Shown here: positions 40,301 to 45,683 of the stretch, piece after piece
How positions within the stretch are numbered: position 1 is the first letter of the stretch
Layout: every line of letters starts with the position of its first letter
Assembly: GCA_963576735.1 (NCBI GenBank)
Contig: OY755187.1
Coordinates: 372,001 to 436,000 of the forward strand
Length of the DNA stretch: 64,000 bases
Direction: 5' to 3'
Origin: Bedellia somnulentella
Taxonomy: Eukaryota > Arthropoda > Insecta > Lepidoptera > Bedelliidae
Notes under the pieces: generated by a model
Told to the model about the DNA's origin: nothing
The model's input: the letters and a program-made list of their open reading frames with translations, nothing else
Database searches by the model: none
Made by a program: the position numbers and the translations under genes

Positions 40301-42593
40301 CATCCCCGAAGGGGATGGCAGAGGTACCAATACTTATGAACAACGTGACAGCGCCACCTAGTGTCCAAAGTAGGTACCCACGTTTTGCTTAGACAGTGTA
40401 CTCACGCGATAGGGGGCAGGCCTATCGCCGGCAACGGCAACTCGGCCATGTGAGTTTCCACGCGATGTTTTCCCTCACCGAACAACCATGATAAATTAAC
40501 CACACATATGACTTTAGAAAAGACATATTGATGTAGGCCCATCCCGGGATTTAAACTCACACCCCTGTCTGTTTACGGGCGGGTGTTCTACCCATTGGAC
40601 TATCATGTCGTACTACCTAAGTATAGTATATAATAAATGTATGATAATTTCCCAGTCCCTAGACCGCCTGTCAGTACTAGAAGTATCAACCGCAACCGCC
40701 CGCGCCGACGCCGCAGAGCTGTCGAACCGCACGGAGCTGCTGGGCCGCGAGGTGCGCGCGCTGGCCCGCTCCTACTGCAAGCTGCGGACCGAGCTGCTGG
40801 ACTTCCAGAACAGAGTCGGCGTTGGACCGGATCTGGGGAGCGACGATGGTTTGTATGCTTAGTTATTGCATATAGTCAGGACTCTATGTATAGCCGGAGC
40901 TTCAGAATCATATTTCTTCAGATACTTTTGGAAGTTAAGTGGGGATAATACATACATATACTCATAGCTATGAATCCCTAGAAGGGGTAGCTGGAGCTAA
41001 GGAGTTAGAAATACCCCAGCCACTTGTGGAGAGTTGAGTGGGGAAAAGATCGTAAAAAAAAGGTTGTTGGTAATGGGCCTCCGCATCGACCAAAAATGAC
41101 TAAAATGCCCCAATTCCCTTAGTCGCCTCCTACGATACCCGTGGGTAGACAGGGGTAGTGATATTCGAAGCCAGCACTACACAATAATCTGTTTGAATGA
41201 TTCGCTAATATTGGATCCCTTTATATTATTCATTTCAATCTAATTTCTTACAAAAAAAATGCTATTACCGCTTTGCAGGTCATTTAATTTGGAGAATAGA
41301 CAACTTCGCAGCTCGAATGAAAGAAGCCAAAGAAAGCGACACAGTCTTGACCAGTCCGCTTTTCAGAACCAGCAAGTACGGCTACACTTTGAAAGTAAGT
41401 GAAAATGCACTCACGGCTATAAATCCCAAAAAGGGATACCCAGAGCTTGAGAATAAGAAATTCCTCAGCCACTTTAAGAAGTTGGTTGGGAATAAGATTG
41501 TAAAACAAAGGTTTTTGGTGATGGGTCTCCCTCCTACCGCATCGCCCAAGAACCACTTAAAATTTCCTTTAAACGTATCTAACGAACACTCAGTGGAAGA
41601 AATGGGGAAGTGCTATTCCAAGCCGACTATAATTAGTTCGTCATTTTTGACTTGATCAAATTTGATCAGTCTTATAAATCTTATATACATACATACATAT
41701 ACTCACGGCTATAAATCCCAAGAAAGGTGTAGCCAGAGCTAAGGAATTAGAAATTCCTCAGCCACTTTTGGAAGGTGGGTGGGGAATTGATGGTGAAATA
41801 ATGGTTCTTGGTGATGGGTCTCTAACTGCATCGCCCAAAAATCCCTTAAAAGCCCCAATACCGTTAGTCGCCTTTTACGTACACCTACCGGAAGAAATGG
41901 GGTAGTGCTATTCTAAGCCGACACTACACAGCAACATAACATAACATAACGTTATAATATTACAAAAACGTTGCTACTCCCCAGGCGGAGGTAAACCTGA
42001 ACGGCATAGGCAAGTGGCGCGGGCGGCACGTGACGGCGACCGTGCGGCTGGTGCCGGGCCCGTACGACGCGCTGCTGCAGTGGCCGTGCGACCTCTCCGT
42101 CAGCATCGTGCTCAGAGACCAGCCCAGCGATCGGAGCAAGGTCGGCAAATATACATAGATATACATACATACACATACTCACCAATAAAAATAATCGGCC
42201 AAGAAGAAGAAGATATAGCCAGAACTTCAGAGCTATAAAAAAAACATTATTGTAAGTAACATTAAACTTATCACTATGTTAGTAAGAACTTAAAGTAAAC
42301 AAAAATAACAATTGTCACAGAAAAAAACGAGTATATTTATGTATGTGTCGATCACTTCGGATTATTTTATAACACCCAATTATTTTGTCCAGGCAATGGA
42401 CATCACCAAAACCCTGGACATCCGCAAGAAGTCTTCTAGAAAGCAGGACGCGGAAGAGGAACCATCCAAAGACAGCATACAGAAGAACATGCTGCAGATG
42501 AAACGGCAGTACGTGTTCATTCCTCACACCGGGTTAGACAAGTTCGAATACATCAAGAATGACGTACTGTTCTTTGAATTTGTTGTTACGTGA
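22210..42593 (+). CDS. Traf-like: TRAF-family adaptor, RING not seen (10 exons, about 505 aa)
   Basis: TRAF proteins link TNF-receptor and Toll-type receptors to kinase and ubiquitin signalling in the cytoplasm. Ten exons (22210-22320, 27047-27165, 29439-29564, 31841-32054, 33037-33178, 33642-33781, 40656-40848, 41279-41394, 41985-42140, 42393-42593) join in phase to a TGA. Residues 24-70 carry two TRAF-type zinc fingers (C24-x2-C27...H-C43; C50-x3-C54-x11-H66-x3-C70). Residues about 100-345 are charged and helical, as in the coiled coil. Residues about 349-505 form a MATH domain: GHLIWRIDNF, SPLFRTSKYGY, AEVNLNG, YDALLQWP, the IVLRDQ strand and YIKNDVLFF. No RING precedes the fingers. An in-frame TGA lies at 22168, but a possible acceptor near 22197 leaves room for an unseen upstream exon. 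The gene is divergent from the GMC gene. Which TRAF paralogue it is was not resolved. Confidence 0.88.
22333..22663. mobile_element. 331-bp fold-back insertion at TRAF exon 1 donor
   Basis: Flanked by the 17-bp repeat TTCAGGTAAGGTATTAC at 22316-22332 and 22664-22680. It holds inverted AACAACTATTGATTTTC and GAAAATCAATAGTTGTT, and a 20-bp hairpin at 22605-22648 with one mismatch. GAAACGTCGGG at 22583 is reminiscent of Penelope-like elements. A shorter relative lies at 29345-29412. Confidence 0.75.
22681..23270. other. TRAF intron 1, AT-rich, no gene
   Basis: AAATAAAATAAAAATAAAAG at 22745 may be an inverted LINE tail. Otherwise nothing recognised. Confidence 0.5.
23270..23410 (-). repeat. SINE-A, old
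   Basis: ACTTGTGGAAGTTAGAAAGG and ATGTTCTAAACTGATATATGGC only. Confidence 0.45.
23425..23660 (-). repeat. tRNA-headed repeat, copy 1
   Basis: On the minus strand a 72-base tRNA-like part (23505-23576) has GGTAGCTCAATTGGCAGAGC and GCGGGTTCGATTCCCGC. The anticodon arm does not pair and the acceptor stem has a mismatch. The tail is AATTTTTCATTCCTTTATTT. The tail element reappears at 23885-23945. Confidence 0.65.
23990..24235 (+). repeat. SINE-A
   Basis: Full-length, near consensus. Confidence 0.88.
24539..24744 (+). repeat. SINE-A, internally deleted
   Basis: The CGTAAGAGGCGACTAA core is missing. Head and tail remain. Confidence 0.82.
24833..25183 (+). repeat. SINE-A plus a partial second copy
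   Basis: A full copy ends at 25082. A worn 100-base piece of another follows immediately. Confidence 0.82.
25350..25500 (-). pseudogene. LINE reverse transcriptase fragment (FADD motif)
   Basis: Minus strand encodes SDVPVSETVMTATFADDTAV then LASSGSRDQASAASTW. TATFADDTAVLA is RT motif C of Jockey-type LINEs. The frame is lost on both sides. Confidence 0.6.
25501..26249. other. TRAF intron 1, AT-rich, no gene
   Basis: Long A/T runs and no credible reading frame. It lies between the LINE scrap and the Cys-rich scrap. Confidence 0.5.
26250..26400 (-). pseudogene. Unidentified Cys-rich repeat-like protein fragment
   Basis: Minus strand reads TYWLPHLVCKTCVESLRLWA then IKKRPHFKCQKKCC. The pattern CKTC..LR.W...K recurs in uncharacterised, repeated insect sequences as I recall them. 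No complete gene is present. Confidence 0.3.
26476..26853 (+). repeat. SINE-B, complete reference copy (tRNA-derived)
   Basis: A 12-bp duplication AGTATATTGTTT (26464-26475 and 26854-26865) bounds it. The head GTGATAGCCCAGTGGGTAGA has an A-box-like TAGCCCAGTGG, and GTGTTCAAATCC is the B box, so it is a tRNA-derived pol III SINE. The body is about 270 bases. The 3' end reads CTCTGCCAACCCCTTCGGGG, ATATTCGGCGTGAACG and a (TTATG)n tail. Confidence 0.9.
26903..27018 (-). repeat. LINE 3'-end fragment, same family
   Basis: Inverse of the tail: CATACATACATATTCTCACG, CCCATTAGGGTAGGCAAAGA, ending in CACATCCATCAAT. It stops about 29 bases before TRAF exon 2. Confidence 0.7.
27047..27165 (+). CDS. TRAF exon 2: zinc fingers
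   Basis: Acceptor ATTCCAG. It encodes HHLKQCGSILEQCPLRCG and then HVAECPRMEKN, completing two Cys/His fingers. Donor is AA|GTTAGT in phase 2. Confidence 0.88.
27197..27424 (+). repeat. SINE-A
   Basis: Slightly shortened copy 31 bases downstream of the TRAF exon 2 donor. Confidence 0.84.
27868..27930 (-). repeat. SINE-B 3'-end fragment
   Basis: AACGTTCACGCTGTATATCC, AAAGGGGTTGGCAGAGGTAC and TAATACTTCTGAAC. Confidence 0.7.
27960..28050 (+). repeat. LINE tail fragment, rearranged
   Basis: GCCAGGATCGTACCAAGTGG, then ACCCCAATGGGAATTAATAG and a worn tail. Confidence 0.55.
28343..28498 (+). repeat. LINE 3'-end fragment, same family
   Basis: Carries the MKILMDVNEAREVCQDRTKW-coding stretch and CTCTGCCTACCCCAATGGGG before GGCGTCAG. 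Confidence 0.75.
28632..28720 (+). repeat. Partial copy of the CGGTATGC MITE
   Basis: It starts CGGTATGCAAAGTTTTA after AATT, shares ATTTCGAGATAT and TTTTCTTGAAAT with the nested copy, then diverges. Confidence 0.65.
28904..29306 (+). mobile_element. 5'-truncated RTE-like LINE with 12-bp target duplication
   Basis: Flanked by ATAGTGGTCAAT at 28892-28903 and 29307-29318. It encodes the LINE C-terminus (about 28923-29282): REKCGVKDDI, LRWFGHIERMDDRKLVKGIY, SRGRPRR and CQDRAKWRSIVSAYPNG. It ends GGCGTGAGTATATGTATG, the same tail as SINE-A. Lies in TRAF intron 2. Confidence 0.85.
29345..29412. repeat. Relative of the 22.3-kb fold-back
   Basis: CACATTACAATTAAAACAAC, CTATTGATTTTCG, GAATATCCGAAAGTCAATAG and TTGTTTTAATTTTAAT form an inverted repeat close to the other copy. 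It lies just before TRAF exon 3. Confidence 0.65.
29439..29564 (+). CDS. TRAF exon 3
   Basis: Acceptor TTCCGCAG, donor AA|GTAAGT. It encodes a Ser-rich linker and the helix EQTVHLEECLAYLEKDVAAI, the start of the coiled-coil region. Confidence 0.85.
29606..29854 (+). repeat. SINE-A, reference copy, nested in an older SINE-A
   Basis: About 245-bp consensus: head GCTGTGTAGTGTCGGCTTAG, AATAGCACTACCCC, core CGTAAGAGGCGACTAACGGT, GCGGTTGGAGACCCATCACC, TTTTCCCCACTCAA, hairpin GGAATTTCTAATTCC, and 3' end CTCTGGCTACCCCTTCTAGG, GATTTATAGCCGTGAG and (TATG)n. TTTGTAGGAG duplicates at 29589-29598 and 29855-29864, inside an older copy. The core resembles widespread lepidopteran repeats as I recall them. 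No clear tRNA head. Confidence 0.88.
29855..30045 (+). repeat. Older SINE-A, host of the 29.6-kb copy
   Basis: Begins inside the core at GGAGGCGACTAAG, ends CATGAGTATATG. Heavily substituted. Confidence 0.75.
30167..30541 (-). repeat. SINE-B, near-complete
   Basis: Inverted copy with a variant tRNA head (GGACTATCATGTCG). The body shows GCGCCATCTAGTTGCC, a subfamily variant shared with the 40.3-kb copy. Confidence 0.85.
30543..30680 (+). repeat. LINE 3'-end fragment, same family
   Basis: GATGTAAATGCAGCCAGAGA through CTGCCTACTCCAATGGGC and a (TATG)n tail. Sits between two SINE-B copies. Confidence 0.75.
30688..31018 (+). repeat. SINE-B, head truncated
   Basis: Begins inside the tRNA part at GACTAGTGTTCGAATCC, runs to GGCGTGAACGTTTATG and a (TTATG)n tail. 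Confidence 0.85.
31019..31516. other. TRAF intron 3, unassigned
   Basis: No repeat or gene recognised. Confidence 0.5.
31517..31758 (-). repeat. SINE-A, diverged
   Basis: Recognisable throughout, head GGCACTATGCGGC. It ends 82 bases before TRAF exon 4. Confidence 0.8.
31841..32054 (+). CDS. TRAF exon 4: coiled coil
   Basis: Acceptor TTCCGCAG, donor CAG|GTATAT. It encodes 71 residues rich in Glu, Lys and Leu (HREIEQSEIETVRAKFILLE), consistent with a trimerising helix. Confidence 0.87.
32076..32310 (-). repeat. SINE-A, old
   Basis: GATGGGTCTCCAGTTGCATC and CGAAACTACACAGC remain. It starts close behind the TRAF exon 4 donor. Confidence 0.6.
32368..32617 (+). repeat. SINE-A
   Basis: Full-length, close to consensus. 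Confidence 0.88.
33037..33178 (+). CDS. TRAF exon 5: coiled coil
   Basis: Acceptor TTTTCAG, donor TAG|GTAAGT. It encodes ELQSQQLSTAMRLESAVSSL, then a charged helix. A worn SINE-A-like piece begins just past the donor. Confidence 0.87.
33362..33522 (+). repeat. LINE 3'-end fragment, same family
   Basis: Encodes MKRLMDVNEARDVCQDRMKW and ends GGCGTGAGTAAATGTATG. In TRAF intron 5. Confidence 0.75.
33642..33781 (+). CDS. TRAF exon 6
   Basis: Acceptor GAATCAG and donor CAT|GTACGT keep phase 0 into exon 7. It encodes ISHMKQYLLARSAEEQAAQHAA. GC content is far higher than in the flanks. The Copia element sits 140 bases downstream in the intron. Confidence 0.82.
33925..34119 (-). repeat. Copia 3' LTR (195 bp)
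   Basis: Bounded by TGTTAAAG and TTTAACA on the plus strand. Nearly identical to the 38268-38956 copy without its insert. Confidence 0.95.
34202..35956 (-). CDS. Copia reverse transcriptase-RNase H ORF (584 aa)
   Basis: It contains the Copia RT start region (WVFKEKVDPSGKFEKYKARL), the QTFSPV-equivalent (ETFSPVVRH), LYGLKQASRAWN, and the YVDD active site. An RNase H domain follows with SDADWAGD and SSTEAEYYAL. It ends just before the purine tract and 3' LTR. Translation would need the frame change relative to the upstream ORF. Confidence 0.93.
   Translation of the reverse strand: MMLIYLINESTVQEVVLHDEQVEMNSLPNNSIIENEPIDINLPDDANVNIENIRPVREHKLPIRFRDYEMNYFSDLSFFNMNEPKSFKRAINSDKAIFWLKAMQEEYNSLMLHKVWDIVDRPKDGNIIKSKWVFKEKVDPSGKFEKYKARLVAKGFNQIYGIDYQETFSPVVRHCTLRLLFAICVEYDMDIEHIDVNTAFLQGNLSETIYMEQPDGFVVEGQHKVCLLRKSLYGLKQASRAWNEKVNEVLITDGFIQLKSEKCIYIKDAVIIALYVDDFFVFSSDRQQKEKLYKLLKSHFDIKLLGPVKQALGMKVDRDRENGILTLTQSEYIKNVLIRFGMENCNPISTPMEVNFNLPKAQNVDNKFPYQELIGSLMYLAVCTRPDIAFCCSKLSQYNTCYDESHWLAAKRVLRYLSGTINYGLKFRRGSSKIEILSDADWAGDTNDRKSYSGFISKFGHCVVNWYSQKQKLVACSSTEAEYYALGNSVKEAKFINNFLYELNYRNHKPITVFNDNRSTLKIVDTECFRRTKHIDVQHHFIQECVKNNIIDLCYKPSKDLEADLMTKALSKVKHEYFVKCLNL
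35931..38219 (-). CDS. Copia Gag-protease-integrase ORF (762 aa)
   Basis: It starts at the ATG 37 bases inside the 5' LTR. Domains in order are Gag (about 20-200), a CCHC zinc knuckle (CHNCHQKGHIKPKC, about 220), an aspartic protease with DSGSTNH (about 280), a pre-integrase HH-CC zinc site (LWHRRLGHLS), and an integrase with the catalytic triad in DICGPM, SDNGTEY and QQNGVAERLN. The frame ends just after the integrase in a low-complexity linker. The next ORF overlaps by 26 bases in the +1 frame. Copia usually has one continuous Gag-Pol ORF, so a frameshift mutation is the simplest reading. Confidence 0.93.
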   Translation of the reverse strand: MENPSTSSSSHESGNYIISTNSNMNIIKLNGINNYSTWKFQMKLLLIENGLWNITNGEVASSSNPSLDQRAYAKICLNVESICYPHVRNATTAHEAWIKLKTAYENSGISRRLNLKRKLANIKYVDFNNMDLYLGNIISTTQELADIGINIDDEELAELMLIGLPSDFDAMIMAMEATHTKLTSDFVKSQLLQGEFKRDMLTSNHTDKVLMTKDYFVPVCHNCHQKGHIKPKCPKFKKGKKKFMNNSSDHSSKKGSSANFSLYLNEKSYVSNVTDCSWILDSGSTNHMTNNKDWITNYTPNNISEITTANNQKIYSQGSGDINVTMFDDKQITIRNALYVPNAAANLLSVDKITEKGYVLIFDINKCFIYRKDNVTITGSCDLTASNVNGLYKLDQKPVSLESSVNYQEHSTSPDGKALMTNSDSVELWHRRLGHLSYRGMLVLRNIANGVNFTNDNLQPCVPCIEGRQKSMCFPRGQAHRSQTKLDLIHSDICGPMSVNSWSGHRYFITFTDDYTRKSFIYFLKSKDKISVLNTFIEFKTMVENQLNLNIKRFRSDNGTEYCNKSFRYYLLKCGIIHETTVPYTPQQNGVAERLNRTILEKARSMLQDANLDKKYWAEAINTACYLKNRSPTNALSGITPEELWKGRKVNLSHLRVFGCTAYALTPNHQRTKLDPKSKPFIMLGYCDYTKGYRLGDPDDGTKLTKARTVEFIENTLGISYKNDSSKVPNSSNNIDVMIINNDVNNKEDFSTNSFDVDLSNK
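38256..38265 (-). other. Copia primer-binding site
   Basis: On the element's strand, GGTTATGGGC starts two bases after the 5' LTR. Drosophila copia has the same core, which pairs with the anticodon-arm region of initiator tRNA-Met rather than the tRNA 3' end. Confidence 0.7.
38268..38956 (-). repeat. Copia 5' LTR, interrupted by a MITE
   Basis: The 195-bp LTR is split after CAATT at 38405 by a 490-bp insertion and resumes at 38900. The insertion must postdate the retrotransposon's arrival, or have come in with a chimeric LTR. Confidence 0.93.
38406..38895. mobile_element. 490-bp MITE nested in the Copia LTR
   Basis: Ends are CGGTATGCAAAGTTTT and its near-perfect inverse (AAAACTTTGCCTACCG), flanked by AATT duplications at 38402-38405 and 38896-38899. 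No coding potential. A related 5' piece lies at 28632. Confidence 0.9.
38962..39584. other. TRAF intron 6 beyond the Copia element
   Basis: A 64-codon frame at 38964 has no family resemblance. I treat the stretch as non-coding. Confidence 0.5.
39585..39835 (+). repeat. SINE-A with (TTATG) tail
   Basis: Full-length, but the tail changes from TATG to TTATG units, the tail type otherwise seen on SINE-B. Confidence 0.87.
40286..40606 (-). repeat. SINE-B, variant subfamily
   Basis: Inverted copy, head GGACTATCATGTCG as at 30.5 kb. Ends 50 bases before TRAF exon 7. Confidence 0.85.
40656..40848 (+). CDS. TRAF exon 7: end of coiled coil
   Basis: Acceptor TTCCCAG, donor ATG|GTTTGT. It encodes SLDRLSVLEVSTATARADAA and RTELLDFQNRVGVGPD, a Leu-heptad helix followed by a linker. 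Confidence 0.87.
40890..41184 (-). repeat. SINE-A (plus a 60-base scrap)
   Basis: A worn scrap at 40890-40948, then a full inverted copy. Begins about 40 bases after the TRAF exon 7 donor. Confidence 0.82.
41279..41394 (+). CDS. TRAF exon 8: MATH domain start
   Basis: Acceptor TTTGCAG, donor AAA|GTAAGT. It encodes GHLIWRIDNFAARMKEA and SPLFRTSKYGYTLK, the first strands of a TRAF MATH domain. Confidence 0.92.
41407..41633 (-). repeat. SINE-A at the TRAF exon 8 donor
   Basis: It starts 12 bases past the donor. The reading frame of exon 8 continues open into it to about 41655. Confidence 0.8.
41684..41932 (-). repeat. SINE-A
   Basis: Full-length. Ends 52 bases before TRAF exon 9. Confidence 0.88.
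41985..42140 (+). CDS. TRAF exon 9: MATH domain core
   Basis: Acceptor CCCCAG, donor AAG|GTCGGC. It encodes AEVNLNGIGKWRGRHVTATV, YDALLQWPCDLSVSIVLRDQ, the most diagnostic part of the TRAF fold. Confidence 0.92.
42393..42593 (+). CDS. TRAF exon 10: MATH end and stop
   Basis: Acceptor TGTCCAG. It ends QYVFIPHTGLDKFEYIKNDV, LFFEFVVT and TGA. The stop codon overlaps an AATAAA signal. Confidence 0.92.
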   Translation, partial: AMDITKTLDIRKKSSRKQDAEEEPSKDSIQKNMLQMKRQYVFIPHTGLDKFEYIKNDVLFFEFVVT

Positions 42594-42598
42594 ATAAA
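42593..42598 (+). promoter_or_regulatory. Poly(A) signal overlapping TRAF stop codon
   Basis: AATAAA starts at the last base of the TGA stop, so if it is used the 3' UTR is only a few tens of bases long. A T/G-rich run follows at 42610-42630. Confidence 0.5.
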
Positions 42599-42640
42599 AT
42601 GTGAGACGTATGGTGTGGTTTTATTATGGACTATATACAT

Positions 42641-42846
42641 AGACATACATATACTCACGGCTATAAATCAGTATACGGTAGCCAGAGCTTTGGAATAAGA
42701 AATTCTTCAGCCACTTTTGGAAGTTGATTGGGGAAAAGATGGTAATAATAAATGTTTTTGGTGACGGGTCTCCAACCACATCGCCCAAAAATCACTTAAT
42801 AAGCCCCTATACCCTTAGTCGCCTCTTACGATCACCCACAGGTAGG
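42641..42846 (-). repeat. SINE-A, head missing
   Basis: GATCACCCACGGG-type subgroup, 43 bases past the TRAF poly(A) signal. Confidence 0.83.
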
Positions 42847-43283
42847 TGGTCATATATGGTCTATATGAATATATTGTTGACTGTAGTAAAAATCTTAGTT
42901 TGTATTTTAGCATTTGTTTATTTTAGCAGTGAAAAAGCTGTATCTAATGCAGATTATGGATGTGGGTTTACATCCTCAGTTGAGCATTAATTTATTTATC
43001 CATTTATGTGTATTTTATGAAGAAAACATCCGTGGCTGCGTCCTGCGACAGTGTTTTGACTCTTTCTTTATAACTAAGTTTATTTACAGATACACCAACA
43101 AAGCAGGCCCTTTTTTATATGGTAAGCACTGTTTCACTGACAGTAGCGTGCTAGATCTTGCAATAAATAATAGGTCTTAAGAAAATGCGGTAAGGTCGAT
43201 AATTATAGAAAAAATAATATTTAATTGCTATATATCTTTGGTATATAAGATCGATGGTTTATATAAACACGTTAATGACACGT

Positions 43284-43883
43284 TATATATGTCGTAGTCG
43301 GATTGTATAATCCGCTGTTTTACATTAAGGCTAGCCGTTATCTAAAGCGGCCAGTACACAATGGCCGACGATGGCCCACTGCACGCCATCGCCCCTGTGT
43401 ACAGGGGACAATGGTGCATGATGGCGGACAAATTGTCGATCGTGGCGCGCAATGGCGAAGTTTTCGGTTTTTCGGGCACACTTCAAAGGGATCGTGGCGT
43501 AGCGTGGTCGGTGGTGTTTCCACAGTGGGCCATTGTTTAGTTCGTCACCGGCCGCTCATAGATACTTAAACTTTTTTGGAATATTTTATTGCAAAATGTA
43601 TTTATAATCATTATATGACGTAAAAATAACATAAATAGCGCCATAAATAAAATAAATTAAAATTAATAAATTAAATAAATTACATACATGCTGCAGCCAT
43701 AATTACTTCGACGTCCATCGCAAGTGGATTGCCAGGCAGTAATGAGCAATGGGCCATTGTGTGAACACCAATTGATCGTGGCCTACAATTGCCAATTGCG
43801 AAGCGTGGCCCATCGTGGGCCAATGTGTACTGGGCGCTTAATGTAAAAGCGGCGGATTATACAATCCGACTGCGACATATATA
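43284..43883. mobile_element. 600-bp DNA element with long inverted ends
   Basis: The ends match inversely over about 85 bases: TATATATGTCG, AGTCGGATTGTATAATCCGC, TTTTACATTAAG, then CCAGTACACA and TGGCC. The left arm has about 15 extra bases. Each arm itself contains the small hairpin CGGATTGTATAATCCG. The interior has many short inverted TGGCC/GGCCA words and no credible gene. Target duplication not resolved. Confidence 0.75.
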
Positions 43884-44008
43884 CGACAATTGCGGGAAAG
43901 TTTATTTGAGTTTCTGCAATTTCGAATATGTCGAGTCAAATTGTGTATAAAAACTCCTCAGCAAATACAGTATTCGTATATTACGAAAGGATTAACATAT
44001 AGGATTGT

Positions 44009-44077
44009 GCCGTGTAGTGTCGGCTTAGAATAACACTACCCCATTTCTACCCGTGGGTGATCGTAAGAGGTGACTAA
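44009..44077 (+). repeat. SINE-A, 5' part (split by LINE)
   Basis: Head to GTAAGAGGTGACTAA, continued at 45684 after the LINE. Confidence 0.85.
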
Positions 44078-45683
44078 AGTTCAATAAAAATAATATATTC
44101 CATGACGAGCAATATGGTTTTACTAAAGGTAGGTCTACTGTAGATGCAGGAGTGTCACTAATGAAACATATATTTAATTCATGGGAAAACTCCCGGGATG
44201 CGTTAGGTATATTTTGTGACCTCACAAAAGCTTTTGATTGTGTAAAAAAGGAAATAGCGTTGACTAAACTTAAATATTACGGTTTTGACGAGCAAGCACT
44301 GAAATTAATGGCATCATATCTTGATAAAAGAACTTTAAAGGTAGATATTAATGGAACCACGTCGAAAGGATCGGAAATAGAGATGGGCGTTCCTCAAGGT
44401 TCTATACTTGGCCCATTACTGTTTCTGATTTATATTAATGATTTACCATTTATGGTACAAAAGTATTCTGAGATAGTTATGTTTGCAGATGACACATCTT
44501 TAATATTTAATGTAGCGAGATCCTCTACATCTCTTGACGACGTAAATAAAGCTATCTCACTGGTATTGCATTGGTTTACTGTAAATAACCTGGTTCTGAA
44601 TGCCAAAAAAACTAAATGTATTAAATTTACTTTACCGAATGTTAGGCAAGTTGACGCCAATATTGTTATTGACAGTGAAAAAGTAGAATTAGTGAAAGAG
44701 ACAAAATTCCTAGGGATAATAATCGATTCTAAGTTGCAATGGGGACCCCATATACTAACACTTTCTAAAAGGCTGAGCTCAGCAGCGTATGCCGTGCGTA
44801 AGATTAGAGAAATAGCAGACATAGAAACAGCTCGCATTGTTTATTTCAGTTATTTTCATAGTATTATGTCGTACGGTATTTTATTATGGGGTAAAGCGCC
44901 TGATGTTCATAAAGTTTTTGTCTTACAAAAGCGAGCTATCCGATCTATTTACATGTTAAGGTCGAGGTATTCGTTGCGCGAAAAATTTAAAGATATTGGC
45001 ATTTTAACTGTCCCTTGCCAATACATATTTGAGAATTTAATGTATGCCAAAAAGAATATAGGCCAATTTAGTAAAGTTAGTGATAGGCATACTGTTAACA
45101 CTCGGAATAAGGAGAAACTTAACGTACCGAAGTGGAGACTTAATAAAGTAAGTAACTCCTTTATGGGACTATCCCTGAAAATGTTCAATAAACTCCCTTC
45201 TGAAATATTGGAATTGCCTGTGGCATCTTTTAAAAAGGCAATTAAAGCCATGCTTTTAAAGAAATCTTACTACAGTGTTCAAGATTTTTTAAACGACAAG
45301 GACCCAACGCGCACCTGACCATGTCCGTAAAGCTATAAATCTTCCCTCGTTATTCCTAGGAATAATTGTCTGGTGAGGATTTTTCTTCTCACGTTATGTG
45401 ATTGGTTTTTGTGATGGACAATTTATTTTAATTATGTCAAACTAGCGTTTGGTTTGGTCGCATAGAAAATCTTTTGTAAAGTAAAAACATGTTTATAAAT
45501 TGAAATTGTACAAACCATATTTTGAAAAAATGAAAAAATGTGAATGTAAAGAGTTTCTTTGTTGCTTCTTCTCTTTACGAACACCTTCCGAAGCAACGGA
45601 TTAACGATTAATTTAAAACTTTGACGTTCAAAAAATGTTAGTATTTAACTTTATTTTGAAAAATAAACTTTTTGACTTTTTTG
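44078..45683 (+). mobile_element. 5'-truncated LINE inserted in a SINE-A
   Basis: The insertion splits a SINE-A between GACTAA (44077) and AGGGTATAGG (45684). It carries RT motifs: FCDLTKAFDCV, GVPQGSILGPLLFLIYINDL and MFADDTSLIF. The frame is open from about 44080 to 45318, then about 360 bases of 3' UTR. No clear target duplication. A 3' UTR relative lies at 15775-15960. Confidence 0.88.
44080..45318 (+). CDS. LINE reverse transcriptase C-terminal part
   Basis: Non-LTR reverse transcriptase lacking its endonuclease and finger region through 5' truncation. The fragment starts near EQYGFTKGRSTVDAG (RT block before motif A). It has the catalytic FADD and later KFLGIIIDSKLQW and the C-terminal SNSFMGLSLKMFNKLPSEI. 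No stop interrupts the visible frame, so the insertion is fairly young. CR1/Jockey-like by eye; clade not certain. Confidence 0.85.
   Translation, partial: FNKNNIFHDEQYGFTKGRSTVDAGVSLMKHIFNSWENSRDALGIFCDLTKAFDCVKKEIALTKLKYYGFDEQALKLMASYLDKRTLKVDINGTTSKGSEIEMGVPQGSILGPLLFLIYINDLPFMVQKYSEIVMFADDTSLIFNVARSSTSLDDVNKAISLVLHWFTVNNLVLNAKKTKCIKFTLPNVRQVDANIVIDSEKVELVKETKFLGIIIDSKLQWGPHILTLSKRLSSAAYAVRKIREIADIETARIVYFSYFHSIMSYGILLWGKAPDVHKVFVLQKRAIRSIYMLRSRYSLREKFKDIGILTVPCQYIFENLMYAKKNIGQFSKVSDRHTVNTRNKEKLNVPKWRLNKVSNSFMGLSLKMFNKLPSEILELPVASFKKAIKAMLLKKSYYSVQDFLNDKDPTRT

Noticed and set aside
43303..43569. An 88-residue GC-rich protein on either strand
   Set aside because: The GC-rich stretch is the interior of an inverted-repeat DNA element; both frames are by-products of short palindromic words.
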